From Akkermansiaceae bacterium (GTDB lineage Bacteria; Verrucomicrobiota; Verrucomicrobiia; Verrucomicrobiales; Akkermansiaceae): DNA of 64,000 nt. The position numbers and the translations under genes are program-made. Below the pieces are notes generated by a model, which was not told where the DNA came from, ran no database searches, and saw nothing but the letters and a program-made list of their open reading frames with translations. Numbering within the stretch: the first letter of the stretch is position 1; each line of letters starts with the position of its first letter. Where the stretch lies: positions 1 through 64,000 of the forward strand of contig JAHCBC010000001.1 of assembly GCA_019634595.1 (NCBI GenBank), read 5' to 3'. Positions 24,588 to 34,241 of the stretch are shown here, in pieces.

Positions 24588-27500
24588 ATGAAACGCATCA
24601 TGCCCGCCGTCACCGGCACCCTGGGAAAACCGCTGGCCGCTTGCGCCGCTGTTCTCCTCGCCATCCTCACGCTGGGGACCAACGCCTCCGCCAAGACCTT
24701 CACCGGACGTGCGCCGGAGAGGTGCAACCCGAATGACCAATCCGAACCAACCGGCAGCGGCGAGGACTTCTATCATCCGAAGAACTGGGGCACTCCCTGC
24801 GATCCTGTCCCGCCCCCGACCGGTGGAGACGACGCGACCATCCCCGCGGGTTTCACCGTCCGTGCCGGTGCGGTTTCCCTCGGTTCGCTGAACCTGCAGG
24901 GGACCCTGATCGTCAGCGGCAACTGCACCATCGGCAGCCTCAACATCAGCGGCAGCGGCCAGATCCTCTCCGCCGGAAACTGGAACACGCTCACCGTGGG
25001 ATCGGTGATCAACATGGACGGCGGCACCATCGGCATGCACATCCTGATGCCTCCGGGGTCCATGTTCAACTGGGACAAAGGCATGGTATGGGGCGACCTG
25101 ACACAGATGGGTGGCGCGCTCATGTACATCCGTGGCTCCGGTGAGCACTTGATCAACTCGGGGACGTTCACGCTGAACGGTGTGACCACCTGGAACGGCA
25201 ACGGCGTCATCCGTCAGGTGGGTGGCACGGACACCCATGTCTCCATCCTCAACAAGGGGACTTTCCTTGCGGACGGTTCCGGCAGCTTCGCCACTGACGG
25301 GGGCTACCTGTGGTTCACTTTCTCCAACGAGCCGGAAGGTGAGTTCATCAAGGACGGCTCCTCCACCACCACGACCTTTGCCTCTACGGGCTCCGCGCGG
25401 CCGATGTATTTCCGGAACAAGGGAACGCTGGATGTGCGTGCGGGTGTTTTCGAGTTCACCACCGGACAACTGGTCCTCGAGAACGGATCATCGGTGAAAG
25501 GCGCGGGGAAAACCCGCGTCACCGCAGGGAGCAGCCTCTACATCCCGCCTTCCACCACGTCTGAGATGACCGGTGTGTTGGAACTGGACGGCGGCTACAT
25601 GGAAGGGGATGGCGCCATGACCGGAGACGGAGGCACGTTCAACTGGGTCTCCGGCAGCCTGGGCATCACCCAGGGGGCTTATGAGGGCCCCAGGCCCGCA
25701 TCCCTCAACATACCGGCGGGTATGACCATCAACATCCTGGGGCCGGAGGAAAAGCGGCTGGGTGGAAGCATCAGTTTTTGCGGCCCCTGCCACCGCCAGC
25801 ACGGCGTCATCAACAACGCCGGTACCGCGAACTGGACCGGAACCGGTGACATCGTGACCGGCTACGGCGGAGGATCGATCGTCAACTCCGGAACCTTCAT
25901 CGCGCACAATGACGAACAGTTCCGTCCCATCGGGGACGGGGGAGGGTTCACGAACACCTCCACCGGCACGCTGCGCAAACAGGATTCCAGCGGCATCACT
26001 TCCTTCGAACCGGGCATCACCCTGAGCAACTCCGGAACCGCGGACGTGCGCACCGGCACGGTGCAGGCGAATGCCCCCTTGAACCTGCTGGACGGCAGCC
26101 GCTATTCCGGAGCCGGGAAGCTGCTGGGCGCTGCTGGAGGGCGGTTGGTGGGGACTTCCACCGTGCTTGATGGCGGGAACCTGGAGCTGCGCATCGGGAG
26201 CTTTACTGGTGGGAACGAAACCATCCCGCAAGGCACCATTGCCTCGGAGGGCAGCGGCCGGTTCGAGTGGACCGGTGGTAATCTCAGCGGGACGGTCAAT
26301 GTCGCCGCCGGATCGACGTTCCTCGTCACCGGTTCCGGCGACAAATATCTGGGGAAATACGACCGCTGGTATCCGGCCGCACTCGACCTCAACAATGCCG
26401 GAACCATCCTGTGGACAGAAGGAAAGATCATGGATGAATGGGTCGGCCGTATCCACAACACCGGCACCTTCACCGCCGCGCTGACCGGGACGCTGGGAGT
26501 GAACCAGTTCAACAATACCGGTACCGTCCTCGTTCCCGCAGGCACTTCACCCTACACTGTGGAGACGCTGGGGCCGATTTTTAACACCGCCCCAGGCATG
26601 TTCGACATCCGGGGCGGGGAACTGGTCACAAAGTCCGACGTCACCCTGAATGCCGGTTCCGTGATCGCCGGAGCGGGGCGGCTGGCCATCACCACCAACT
26701 GCATGTGGAATGGCAGCTCCGCCATTTCCGGTACGTTCGAGCTGAGGGACGGCATCGTGCGTCCTGGCACGGATGCCGCCTTCACCACCAGCGGCAGCGG
26801 CCGCTTCGAGTGGACGAAGGGCAAGATCACCGGCACCTTTACTGTCCCGGAAGGTGCGCGCATGGAGATCACCGGAGCGGGGGAGAAGCGGATCGGGCAC
26901 TACCATGGGTGGAGCGACAACGCCCAAGGCACCATCATCAACCGTGGCACCATCGCATGGACCGGCACCGGTGCCATCGTGGATGAGAACACCGCCCGCA
27001 TCCAGAATTACGGCACCTTTTCCGCAGGGGCGGTAGCCAATCTGACCCTCTATGAGTTCCTCAACCACGGAACCTTCCTCATGCCGGATGATGGCACTCC
27101 CCGGTCGGTGGGCCTGTTCGCTTCGTTCCACAACCACAGCACAGGCGTGCTTGATATCCGGGCGGGAGAGCTGGTGACGAAAACCACCTTCACCCTCCAC
27201 AACGGATCACAGATCGCAGGGGGAGGGAAGGTTCTGATGACTTCGGATTCCCGGTTGAACGGGACCGTCACCATCCTCGACGGTGGAACGCTGGAGCATC
27301 GCGATACCATCCTGCGGTGCGATCAGAACGCCACCATCGCCACTGCCACCGGAGGGCGTTTCGAATGGGCAAAGGGTCCGATCTCCGGTACGGTCACCAT
27401 CGCTCAGGATGCCCGCTTTGATATTGTCGGCGATGGGGTGAAATGGATCGGCCACTACTGGGGCTGGAGCGATAACGCGTGGGGCATCATCCATAACCAT

Positions 27501-28403
27501 GGCGTCATCACCTGGACGGGCACCGGAGCCCTCAACGACGGCAATACGGGGCACCTCTACAACTACGGAACCATGAACGTGAGGACCACCGCCCCCCTCC
27601 AGGGCAGGCTCCAGAACGAAGGCCTGCTCAACATCGACCATGGAGGAGGCATCGACTTCACCGGGGCCTCGGTCGTCCTTACCGCGACGGGGACGGTCAA
27701 TCTGGAGCTAGCCGGCCCTGCCGGGATTGCTGGCCGTATCACCTCCCACAACAACGTGGCCCTGAACGGAAAGCTGAACGTCACGCTCGCCCCGGACTTC
27801 CAGCCGGTCATCGGCACCACCTACACGGTGGTCAACCGCAGTGGGGGCCAGTTCTCGAAGATCAAACTCCCCACCGCACAGTATTTCACGACCGCCCGTG
27901 TGGAAGGTGGCGCCACCACTCTCACCGCGGAGGCCTATCCGAAGAACTCCGCGGCTTGGAAGGAATTCTTCTTCGCCGACGAGCCGGACTCCCCGCTCGC
28001 GCAGCTCATGGCGGACGCGGACGGGGATGGTCTTCCGAACCTGGTCTCCTACGCTTTCGGGAAGGATCCGCTGAAAGCGGTAGGTGCGATGCTGAAACTG
28101 ATGGATCTGCTGGTGACCCTGTCGCAAAACGGAGATCATGCGGTGAAATCCAGCCCCACGACTTACATGGCCATCAGCTACCAGCGCCCCGGCGGCAATT
28201 CAAAGCTGCAGGACATCCGCTACATTCCGGAGCGTTCCACCACCCTCGTCCAGGGAAGCTGGTCCACCGAGGGAGTCATCGAGGAAAGCGTGACCTTCGA
28301 CCCCGTCACCTCCATGGAGACGGTTGTCATCCGCAGCACCACACCGAAGGGTACGGGCAAGGAGTTCCTCCGCGTGCGGGTGGAACAGATCTCGGCGAAC
28401 TGA
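24588..28403 (+). CDS. Giant secreted beta-helix repeat protein with C-terminal calcium-binding segment
   Basis: 1271 residues with a signal peptide (hydrophobic core AACAAVLLAILTLGTNASA, about 18-36). Most of the protein is a Gly/Thr/Asn-rich solenoid of short strands (GTLxxxG, NxGTxxxTG, ISGxGQIL), like autotransporter or pectate-lyase-type beta-helices. Three long homologous modules start near residues 557, 738 and 924, each about 185 residues, opening with RFEW(T/A)xGxxSGT and containing GHYxGWSDNAxG in the last two. Near 1142-1161 is DADGDGLPNLVSYAFGKDP, a thrombospondin-3-like calcium site frequent in verrucomicrobial secreted proteins. No barrel domain is seen. Probably an extracellular adhesion or polymer-binding protein; the ligand is unknown. 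Confidence 0.85.
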   Translation: MKRIMPAVTGTLGKPLAACAAVLLAILTLGTNASAKTFTGRAPERCNPNDQSEPTGSGEDFYHPKNWGTPCDPVPPPTGGDDATIPAGFTVRAGAVSLGSLNLQGTLIVSGNCTIGSLNISGSGQILSAGNWNTLTVGSVINMDGGTIGMHILMPPGSMFNWDKGMVWGDLTQMGGALMYIRGSGEHLINSGTFTLNGVTTWNGNGVIRQVGGTDTHVSILNKGTFLADGSGSFATDGGYLWFTFSNEPEGEFIKDGSSTTTTFASTGSARPMYFRNKGTLDVRAGVFEFTTGQLVLENGSSVKGAGKTRVTAGSSLYIPPSTTSEMTGVLELDGGYMEGDGAMTGDGGTFNWVSGSLGITQGAYEGPRPASLNIPAGMTINILGPEEKRLGGSISFCGPCHRQHGVINNAGTANWTGTGDIVTGYGGGSIVNSGTFIAHNDEQFRPIGDGGGFTNTSTGTLRKQDSSGITSFEPGITLSNSGTADVRTGTVQANAPLNLLDGSRYSGAGKLLGAAGGRLVGTSTVLDGGNLELRIGSFTGGNETIPQGTIASEGSGRFEWTGGNLSGTVNVAAGSTFLVTGSGDKYLGKYDRWYPAALDLNNAGTILWTEGKIMDEWVGRIHNTGTFTAALTGTLGVNQFNNTGTVLVPAGTSPYTVETLGPIFNTAPGMFDIRGGELVTKSDVTLNAGSVIAGAGRLAITTNCMWNGSSAISGTFELRDGIVRPGTDAAFTTSGSGRFEWTKGKITGTFTVPEGARMEITGAGEKRIGHYHGWSDNAQGTIINRGTIAWTGTGAIVDENTARIQNYGTFSAGAVANLTLYEFLNHGTFLMPDDGTPRSVGLFASFHNHSTGVLDIRAGELVTKTTFTLHNGSQIAGGGKVLMTSDSRLNGTVTILDGGTLEHRDTILRCDQNATIATATGGRFEWAKGPISGTVTIAQDARFDIVGDGVKWIGHYWGWSDNAWGIIHNHGVITWTGTGALNDGNTGHLYNYGTMNVRTTAPLQGRLQNEGLLNIDHGGGIDFTGASVVLTATGTVNLELAGPAGIAGRITSHNNVALNGKLNVTLAPDFQPVIGTTYTVVNRSGGQFSKIKLPTAQYFTTARVEGGATTLTAEAYPKNSAAWKEFFFADEPDSPLAQLMADADGDGLPNLVSYAFGKDPLKAVGAMLKLMDLLVTLSQNGDHAVKSSPTTYMAISYQRPGGNSKLQDIRYIPERSTTLVQGSWSTEGVIEESVTFDPVTSMETVVIRSTTPKGTGKEFLRVRVEQISAN

Positions 28404-28526
28404 CCTTGGTGCGCTCCCGGTCCTGTCCCTCTGCGGTGAATCTTCCACATGGCTGCTCCGCCGCAGTGGCCCTCTCCTTACTTCCGCCGCCCGGAGCCGG
28501 ATTTCCTGCCGCCTCCATGGTGATTT

Positions 28527-29045
28527 TCAGGCGGCGGGAGCCTTCGTCGTCATGCCTTTGCGGGCAGGATCAGCGAGGGCACTCCGGCTTTGTGCGATGC
28601 GGCGTTCCTCCACCTCCTCCCGCTGGTGGATCGCGTCGAATTCAAGTTTCTGGAAATCGATGGCGGACCACTCCGGGAAATGATGGGCCACTTCCTGCAA
28701 TGCCACCCACAGCAGGCGCTTGCCCTGGATGCCCAGTGCCAGCATCTCCAGCGCCTCGAAGTTGCCGAGTTTTCCAGGTTCCATGCCTTCATGAAGAAAG
28801 ACGAGGCGGCTGACCTTTCCTCCGATCTCGCCGAGCGAGTGGAGGCCGGTGCTTTCCTCCCCGCCGCTGGCCGTGAGGAGGTTCTTGAGAATCCGCTGGT
28901 CCGCTTCGACTTTTGCCTCCAGCTCCGCGAAGAACTTCTGTTCCGCGGCGTCCGTCTGGCGTTTGGCGAGTTCCGCGATGAGGGAGAGCGCGCAGTGGGA
29001 GCCGGCCAGATGTCCGTTGAGGTAGCGGTGAAGATCCTTGTCCAT
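28527..29045 (-). CDS. Predicted helical-bundle protein, unknown function
   Basis: A 172-residue protein, almost entirely alpha-helical by composition. The start MDKDLHRYLNGHLAGSHCAL and later helices with repeated Glu/His (AEQKFFAELEAKVEADQRIL, EVAHHFPEWSAIDFQKLEFD) look ferritin- or hemerythrin-like, with several Glu and His that could bind metal, but no certain EXXH motif set is seen. The C-terminus is basic and Ala-rich. It is encoded alone, divergent from crcB across about 280 bases. Confidence 0.65.
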   Translation of the reverse strand: MDKDLHRYLNGHLAGSHCALSLIAELAKRQTDAAEQKFFAELEAKVEADQRILKNLLTASGGEESTGLHSLGEIGGKVSRLVFLHEGMEPGKLGNFEALEMLALGIQGKRLLWVALQEVAHHFPEWSAIDFQKLEFDAIHQREEVEERRIAQSRSALADPARKGMTTKAPAA

Positions 29046-29327
29046 GGAGGCGGATCAATCGCAGGTGGCGTGCCAGCACGGAAAATTCGTTCTGTTAAGG
29101 AATCCCAAGTGTTCCACGGGGTCTTCGGGGAATGTTGCGCGTTTCTCCGGGTTGCCACGGTGCATTGACGTTTGCAGAACGCATCGAATGACGGCTGCGG
29201 GGGCAATCTTTTCAAGATGTGGATCAAACCGGAACCGGTGCGGCGTTTGGCGAAAGCCCCCATCGGATTGGAAATTCCTCCCCATCCTCATGCCGTTCCG
29301 TTAGGGTGGCTCCACTTTCCACGTGGC

Positions 29328-29705
29328 ATGAAGCAAGTCCTCCTCGTCGGTCTCGGCGGCGCCATCGGGTCCATCGCCCGCTGGATGCTGGGCGGCGCGA
29401 TCCTCCACCGCCTGCCGAACCTGAAGTTCCCGCTGGGCACCTTTGCGGTGAACATCCTCGGCTGCCTGCTCATCGGCATCATCGCCGGGCTGGCGGAGCG
29501 GCGGGGAGTGTTCTCCTCCGATGCGCGGCTGTTCCTCATGACCGGCCTGTGCGGCGGCTTCACCACCTTCTCCGCCTTCGCGAATGAGAATGTCTTCCTG
29601 CTGCGCCGCGGGGAGAGCGCCACCGCCCTGCTCTACATCGGCGGCAGCGTTATCGCCGGCCTGCTGGCCGTGTGGGCGGGATTCCGTGCGGTTCCGCAGG
29701 GGTGA
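29328..29705 (+). CDS. crcB: Fluoride-specific ion channel CrcB
   Basis: 125 residues from ATG 29328 (MKQVLLVGLGGAIGSIARWM). The longer in-frame extension to 29172 is not hydrophobic and lacks conservation. Four transmembrane helices and the Fluc signatures are present: GGAIGSIARW (N-terminal), PLGTFAVNILGC (about 44-55) and GLCGGFTTFSAFANE (about 75-89, with the Phe and Thr lining the pore). Exports fluoride as a dual-topology dimer in the inner membrane. I see no fluoride riboswitch in the spacer upstream. Confidence 0.92.
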   Translation: MKQVLLVGLGGAIGSIARWMLGGAILHRLPNLKFPLGTFAVNILGCLLIGIIAGLAERRGVFSSDARLFLMTGLCGGFTTFSAFANENVFLLRRGESATALLYIGGSVIAGLLAVWAGFRAVPQG

Positions 29706-29732
29706 GTGATTTCACCGCAACCGAGTAAGGAG

Positions 29733-29752
29733 GGTGGACACTCCTGTCCACC
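29733..29752 (-). repeat. R2 palindrome, variant stem, left of inverted pair
   Basis: GGTGGACACTCCTGTCCACC: the R2 palindrome with GGTGGA/TCCACC arms instead of GGAGGA/TCCTCC. Followed by CGGCGGCATTGGCGA as in the arrays. Inverted relative to 29932-29951. It lies between convergent crcB and cysS. Confidence 0.8.
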
Positions 29753-29931
29753 GGCGGCATTGGCGAGCCAGTGAAAATTCACCGCGAAGGCGCGAAGGAC
29801 GCGAAGGAAGAAAGGGATCAAAATGAGGCTCTTCAAGATTCGCCGGATTCGCAAGATTCGCGGTCAGCCTTCTTCTCTTCCCTGAAAGCCGAACACTGAA
29901 AACTTCTCCTCCTTTGTTCCCCAATGCCGCC

Positions 29932-29951
29932 GGAGGACAGGAGTGTCCTCC
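29932..29951 (+). repeat. R2 palindrome, right of inverted pair
   Basis: GGAGGACAGGAGTGTCCTCC preceded by CCAATGCCGCC and followed by CTCCTTAC. It pairs with the copy at 29733 across about 180 bases. The 13 bases between it and the cysS stop contain no gene. Confidence 0.8.
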
Positions 29952-29964
29952 CTCCTTACCCTCC

Positions 29965-31362
<1,398 letters not shown>

Positions 31363-31461
31363 CCGCGGGGTTTAGGGAAGCATCGCCCGCCCGGCAAGCG
31401 TGGGTTCACCGTTTGCCCGTTCATCCCGGATTTGGGGCTGTTCCCGCAGTCGGGGATGATG

Positions 31462-31568
31462 ACCACTGATTACACTGATTTGCTGATGGATGACGGCGGG
31501 AAAATACCTCCGGAGGCATCCCCGATGAGGATTTCTTCCGAAATCAGTAAATCAGTGAAATCAGTGGT
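31462..31568. repeat. Large inverted repeat A, arms of 10-bp units
   Basis: Arms of 26 bases at 31462-31487 and 31543-31568 match at 24 of 26 positions. Each begins ACCACTGATT and repeats ACxCTGATTT at 10-base spacing. The 55-base centre is ordinary sequence. Same architecture as elements B (35091-35235) and C (58326-58476). Confidence 0.75.
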
Positions 31569-31615
31569 ATTAAAAACCTCCGCTCACCCTCGGGACCCGG
31601 AAATGAGGGATACCT

Positions 31616-31891
31616 TCACCGTTTGCGGCGGAACATGAGCGCCGCGGAAAGCGGCAGCAACAGCAGGGTGGACGGTTCCGGGATCGCAGGGGAGTCCAGT
31701 TCCACATAGATCACCCGCGGGGACTGGCCTTCCTTCAGCACCTCGATGGGTACCTTCACCGGCGGCCGGGTGAACGCAGGGGTCTCCGTGGGTTTTCCCA
31801 TGATCTGCCGGGCCGCGAACACGCACAGCGCGATCGTCGGGACGATCCACAGAAACGATAGTATCACTTTTCTTGAAAAAATGAGGCTCAC
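31616..31891 (-). CDS. Short PEP-CTERM protein with N-terminal membrane helix
   Basis: A 91-residue protein. N-terminal hydrophobic helix (KVILSFLWIVPTIALCVFAA), a Pro-rich extracytoplasmic stretch of about 45 residues, then the PEP-CTERM sorting signal IPEPSTLLLLPLSAALMFRR (PEP motif, hydrophobic segment, Arg cluster). The exosortase should cut at PEP and attach or release it at the cell surface. It is unusually short: almost no passenger is left, so it may be a surface linker peptide or a reduced gene. Confidence 0.75.
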   Translation of the reverse strand: MSLIFSRKVILSFLWIVPTIALCVFAARQIMGKPTETPAFTRPPVKVPIEVLKEGQSPRVIYVELDSPAIPEPSTLLLLPLSAALMFRRKR

Positions 31892-32000
31892 GGCACGCGG
31901 AAGATGGCTTCTTTTTTAAAATTAGTAAAGTTTTATAAAATAAACCTTTGTGGATTCGGCGTTGGGAAATCCGCTGGGACGGGGTAGGTTTCCTCCGGAA

Positions 32001-32543
32001 ATGACCGAGGAGCAAGCGGGTAGAAGCAAACAGATCCTGATCGGGGCGGTGATCCTGGGGATCATCACCGTGTTCGTGCTCACGCTGCTGATCGGGTGGC
32101 GGTATGTTCCCGGCCTGTTCGGGGAGTGGCTGGGTGTCATCGCCGGGTTTTTGTCCACGCCGTTCCTGCTGGAAGGATCTTTCGTGGTTCTGGGGTTGGT
32201 CATCGTGGTGGGGCTGAACAGTTGGCGGCGGGTGAAGGAAGGGGAGGAGTTCGTCTATCTGGACCAGGTGGACGGTCCCGGTGCGGAGCGCCTGCCGGAC
32301 CACGCGCGCTGGGCGGTCTATCGGGAAAAACCCCTGCCACCGGGCACCGTCTCCCTGCTGGAGCAGGCGGAAGGAGCGGTCGCCATCGGGGATTTCGAAA
32401 GCGCGGCCGCCGCCGTTGCGGCGATGAGCCATGAGGAACTCGCCGCGGACGGCGTGCTGGAGGTGCGTCTCGCGCTGGCGGAAGCGGTTGGGAAGACGGA
32501 TCTGGCGGACCGCCTGCGGGCGGAGATTTTGAAGAAAGGGTAG
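32001..32543 (+). CDS. Two-helix membrane protein, unknown function
   Basis: About 180 residues from ATG 32001 (MTEEQAGRSKQILIG); an in-frame start at 31950 adds 17 residues not obviously needed. Two transmembrane helices (about 11-34 and 53-74) are followed by a soluble C-terminal domain with an Ala-rich helical repeat (SLLEQAEGAVAIGDFESAAA, VLEVRLALAEAVGKTDLADR), which looks like a TPR-type helical hairpin. Function unknown. It is divergent from the short PEP-CTERM gene. Confidence 0.65.
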   Translation: MTEEQAGRSKQILIGAVILGIITVFVLTLLIGWRYVPGLFGEWLGVIAGFLSTPFLLEGSFVVLGLVIVVGLNSWRRVKEGEEFVYLDQVDGPGAERLPDHARWAVYREKPLPPGTVSLLEQAEGAVAIGDFESAAAAVAAMSHEELAADGVLEVRLALAEAVGKTDLADRLRAEILKKG

Positions 32544-32699
32544 GGGGCGGGTGAGGTTGGCGGGCGCGGCGGCCCCCTGGGACTTCCGCCACCCCGGCCA
32601 CATACATGATCGCGTAATGGCAGGAGGGCCGGTTCTGGTTAAGATACCTGAACTTCCTCGCACCTATCCTGTTGCTTCACCGCCCCGGGAGACCTTCCC

Positions 32700-33068
32700 A
32701 TGACTCATTCCACTTCTGCTGACAGCAGCCCGATCCTCAATGTCGTCCGTTTCGAACGGATGGCCTGCGGTGATCTGCCCGGATTTTTCGAACTTGCGGA
32801 GGAATACTTCGCCGATGTGCGGATGAGATTGGCCGGTTGGCCGTCATTGTTCGCGGCGGGGGAACTGCCGAGGCTGGCGGAGGACTTCCACCGCTGCAAG
32901 GGCGGGGCCGCCATGTTCGGCCTGGAGAGGATGTTCTCCCTGCTGGGCGTATGGGAACGTGAACCGCAGGTTGGACAGGACCCGCTGGATCTGGAACGTT
33001 TCGTGAAGGAACTGGGTGCGGCGGAGGACGCCGTGGCCGGCTTCCGCGCGAACCAACCAGATGCCTGA
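32700..33068 (+). CDS. Hpt-domain phosphotransfer protein
   Basis: A 122-residue four-helix protein. HRCKGGAAMFGL (His64) matches the Hpt motif HxxKGxxxxxG, with His64 the predicted phosphate acceptor. Such proteins shuttle phosphate between a sensor kinase or receiver and a second receiver. No kinase or receiver gene lies nearby, so its partners are elsewhere. It overlaps the following membrane protein gene by 8 bases, which suggests functional coupling. Confidence 0.75.
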   Translation: MTHSTSADSSPILNVVRFERMACGDLPGFFELAEEYFADVRMRLAGWPSLFAAGELPRLAEDFHRCKGGAAMFGLERMFSLLGVWEREPQVGQDPLDLERFVKELGAAEDAVAGFRANQPDA

Positions 33069-33531
33069 CAAGATCCAGTCCCCGGAGAAAGAGCTGCGTT
33101 TCACCCGGGCCGGGCAGGCCGTGCCATACTGGATCGCCGCGGCGGTGCTGGTGGCGGTGGCCGTGACCCTGCTGGCCAGCTCCCTTTACCGTGACGTCAA
33201 CCCCGCCGTGCCCCATCCGGCGTGGGCGCTGGCGCCGCTCGCGCTGGCGTGGCTGGCGGCGCGCCTGGCCATCCGCATGACGCGGCACGCCTACCTCATC
33301 TTCACCCCTCTCGGCGTGGAGATCTTCCCGTTCTTCAAGCCGGAGAAATCGATGCGCCTGGTCCTCTGGCAGGAAATCCACGGCGCGGAGGTGGACCCGG
33401 AGCTGTCCCGGCTGACCCTGCACCACGATGCGGAGAAAACCTCCGGCATCCACCTTTCCCTCTCTCCCATCCTGCGGAACCGCCGCGTGTTGCTTGCCAA
33501 AGCCATCTCCGGGCGCGTATCCCGTGCCTGA
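33061..33531 (+). CDS. Membrane protein with PH-like soluble domain
   Basis: 156 residues from ATG 33061, overlapping the Hpt gene by 8 bases. Two hydrophobic helices (about 22-42 and 52-70) are followed by a beta-rich domain (HAYLIFTPLGVEIFPFFKPE, LVLWQEIHGAEVDPELSRL) resembling the bacterial PH domain seen in small membrane proteins. No catalytic residues. Probably a membrane-associated partner of the neighbouring signalling proteins, which is inference from linkage. Confidence 0.65.
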   Translation: MPDKIQSPEKELRFTRAGQAVPYWIAAAVLVAVAVTLLASSLYRDVNPAVPHPAWALAPLALAWLAARLAIRMTRHAYLIFTPLGVEIFPFFKPEKSMRLVLWQEIHGAEVDPELSRLTLHHDAEKTSGIHLSLSPILRNRRVLLAKAISGRVSRA

Positions 33532-33557
33532 CGAAACTTTTTCCCTGACGACCTCCC

Positions 33558-34076
33558 ATGCGCCATCATTCGCGACAAATTCTCTCCGTTGAAGAATGCT
33601 TCGGCGGCAACGGCTGGCACTGTGAACTGGTGGAGGGCAGGGACGTGCTCCAGGCCGGCTTCGACGCGCACCACACCCGCGTCGCCCTGATCGCGCAGGC
33701 GTATCCGCAGCTCAACGCGCTGAGCATTGTCACGGAGTCCCGCCTCGCGCTGGATGAGGACCACCTGCCCGCCGTGCTGGAACTGCTGGCCCGCGCGAAC
33801 AAGCAGCTCACGCTCGGTGGGTTCGAGTATGACATGGACCGCGAGTTCCTCGTCTTCCGCATCACCAACCTGTTCGAGCGCGAACGCTACGACTCCGACA
33901 TCATTTCCTCCATGGTCCACTGCGCCATCGCGGAGCTGGACCGCATCACCCCCTATACGGCGGTGGTAAAGAACACGGCGGCGGACCTGCTGCCGGACCT
34001 CGACCTCGGCCGCCTGCTCATGCGGGAGGATCTCATCCCGCCCGTGCCGGGCTATGAGGAGGAAGAGGAATACTGA
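33558..34076 (+). CDS. YbjN-domain protein
   Basis: A 172-residue cytosolic protein of the YbjN family (LPAVLELLARANKQLTLGGF, EYDMDREFLVFRITNLFERE). YbjN proteins resemble type III secretion chaperones in fold and are thought to regulate stress responses. The acidic end EEEEEY is characteristic. Third gene of the Hpt, PH-like, YbjN group, 26 bases after the previous stop. It ends 18 bases from the stop of the convergent micro-YbbR gene. Confidence 0.8.
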   Translation: MRHHSRQILSVEECFGGNGWHCELVEGRDVLQAGFDAHHTRVALIAQAYPQLNALSIVTESRLALDEDHLPAVLELLARANKQLTLGGFEYDMDREFLVFRITNLFERERYDSDIISSMVHCAIAELDRITPYTAVVKNTAADLLPDLDLGRLLMREDLIPPVPGYEEEEEY

Positions 34077-34094
34077 GGAAGGCTGGCACCGGCA

Positions 34095-34241
34095 TCACTC
34101 CGTGATCATCCGCGCCCTCGGCGCGTTGCTGGTATCCACGGGGCCGACCTCCAGGTGGCCCTTAATCAGAAACCATATCGCGGCTGCCAGTCCCAGTGAC
34201 AGGAGCTTCGCCAGCCAGTGCTTCGGTGGATTCAGTTTCAT
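34095..34241 (-). CDS. Micro-YbbR/CdaR-like membrane protein overlapping cdaA
   Basis: 48 residues from ATG at 34241, beginning inside the last 80 bases of cdaA in another frame. The segment KHWLAKLLSLGLAAAIWFLI has the same pattern as the first helix of YbbR/CdaR proteins (NxxLKLLSLLLAxxLWxxV), which sit next to the cyclase and restrain it in Gram-positive bacteria. The YbbR extracytoplasmic repeats are absent. It is either a minimal CdaA partner or an overlapping relic. Its position right after cdaA supports the first reading. No experimental evidence. Confidence 0.55.
   Translation of the reverse strand: MKLNPPKHWLAKLLSLGLAAAIWFLIKGHLEVGPVDTSNAPRARMITE

Noticed and set aside
28404..28526. 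A recognised palindromic repeat in this convergent space
   Set aside because: A weak GC hairpin (CCGCC...GGCGG) is present but it matches none of the repeat families.
29046..29327. Fluoride riboswitch before crcB
   Set aside because: None of the conserved core elements could be placed in the spacer with confidence.
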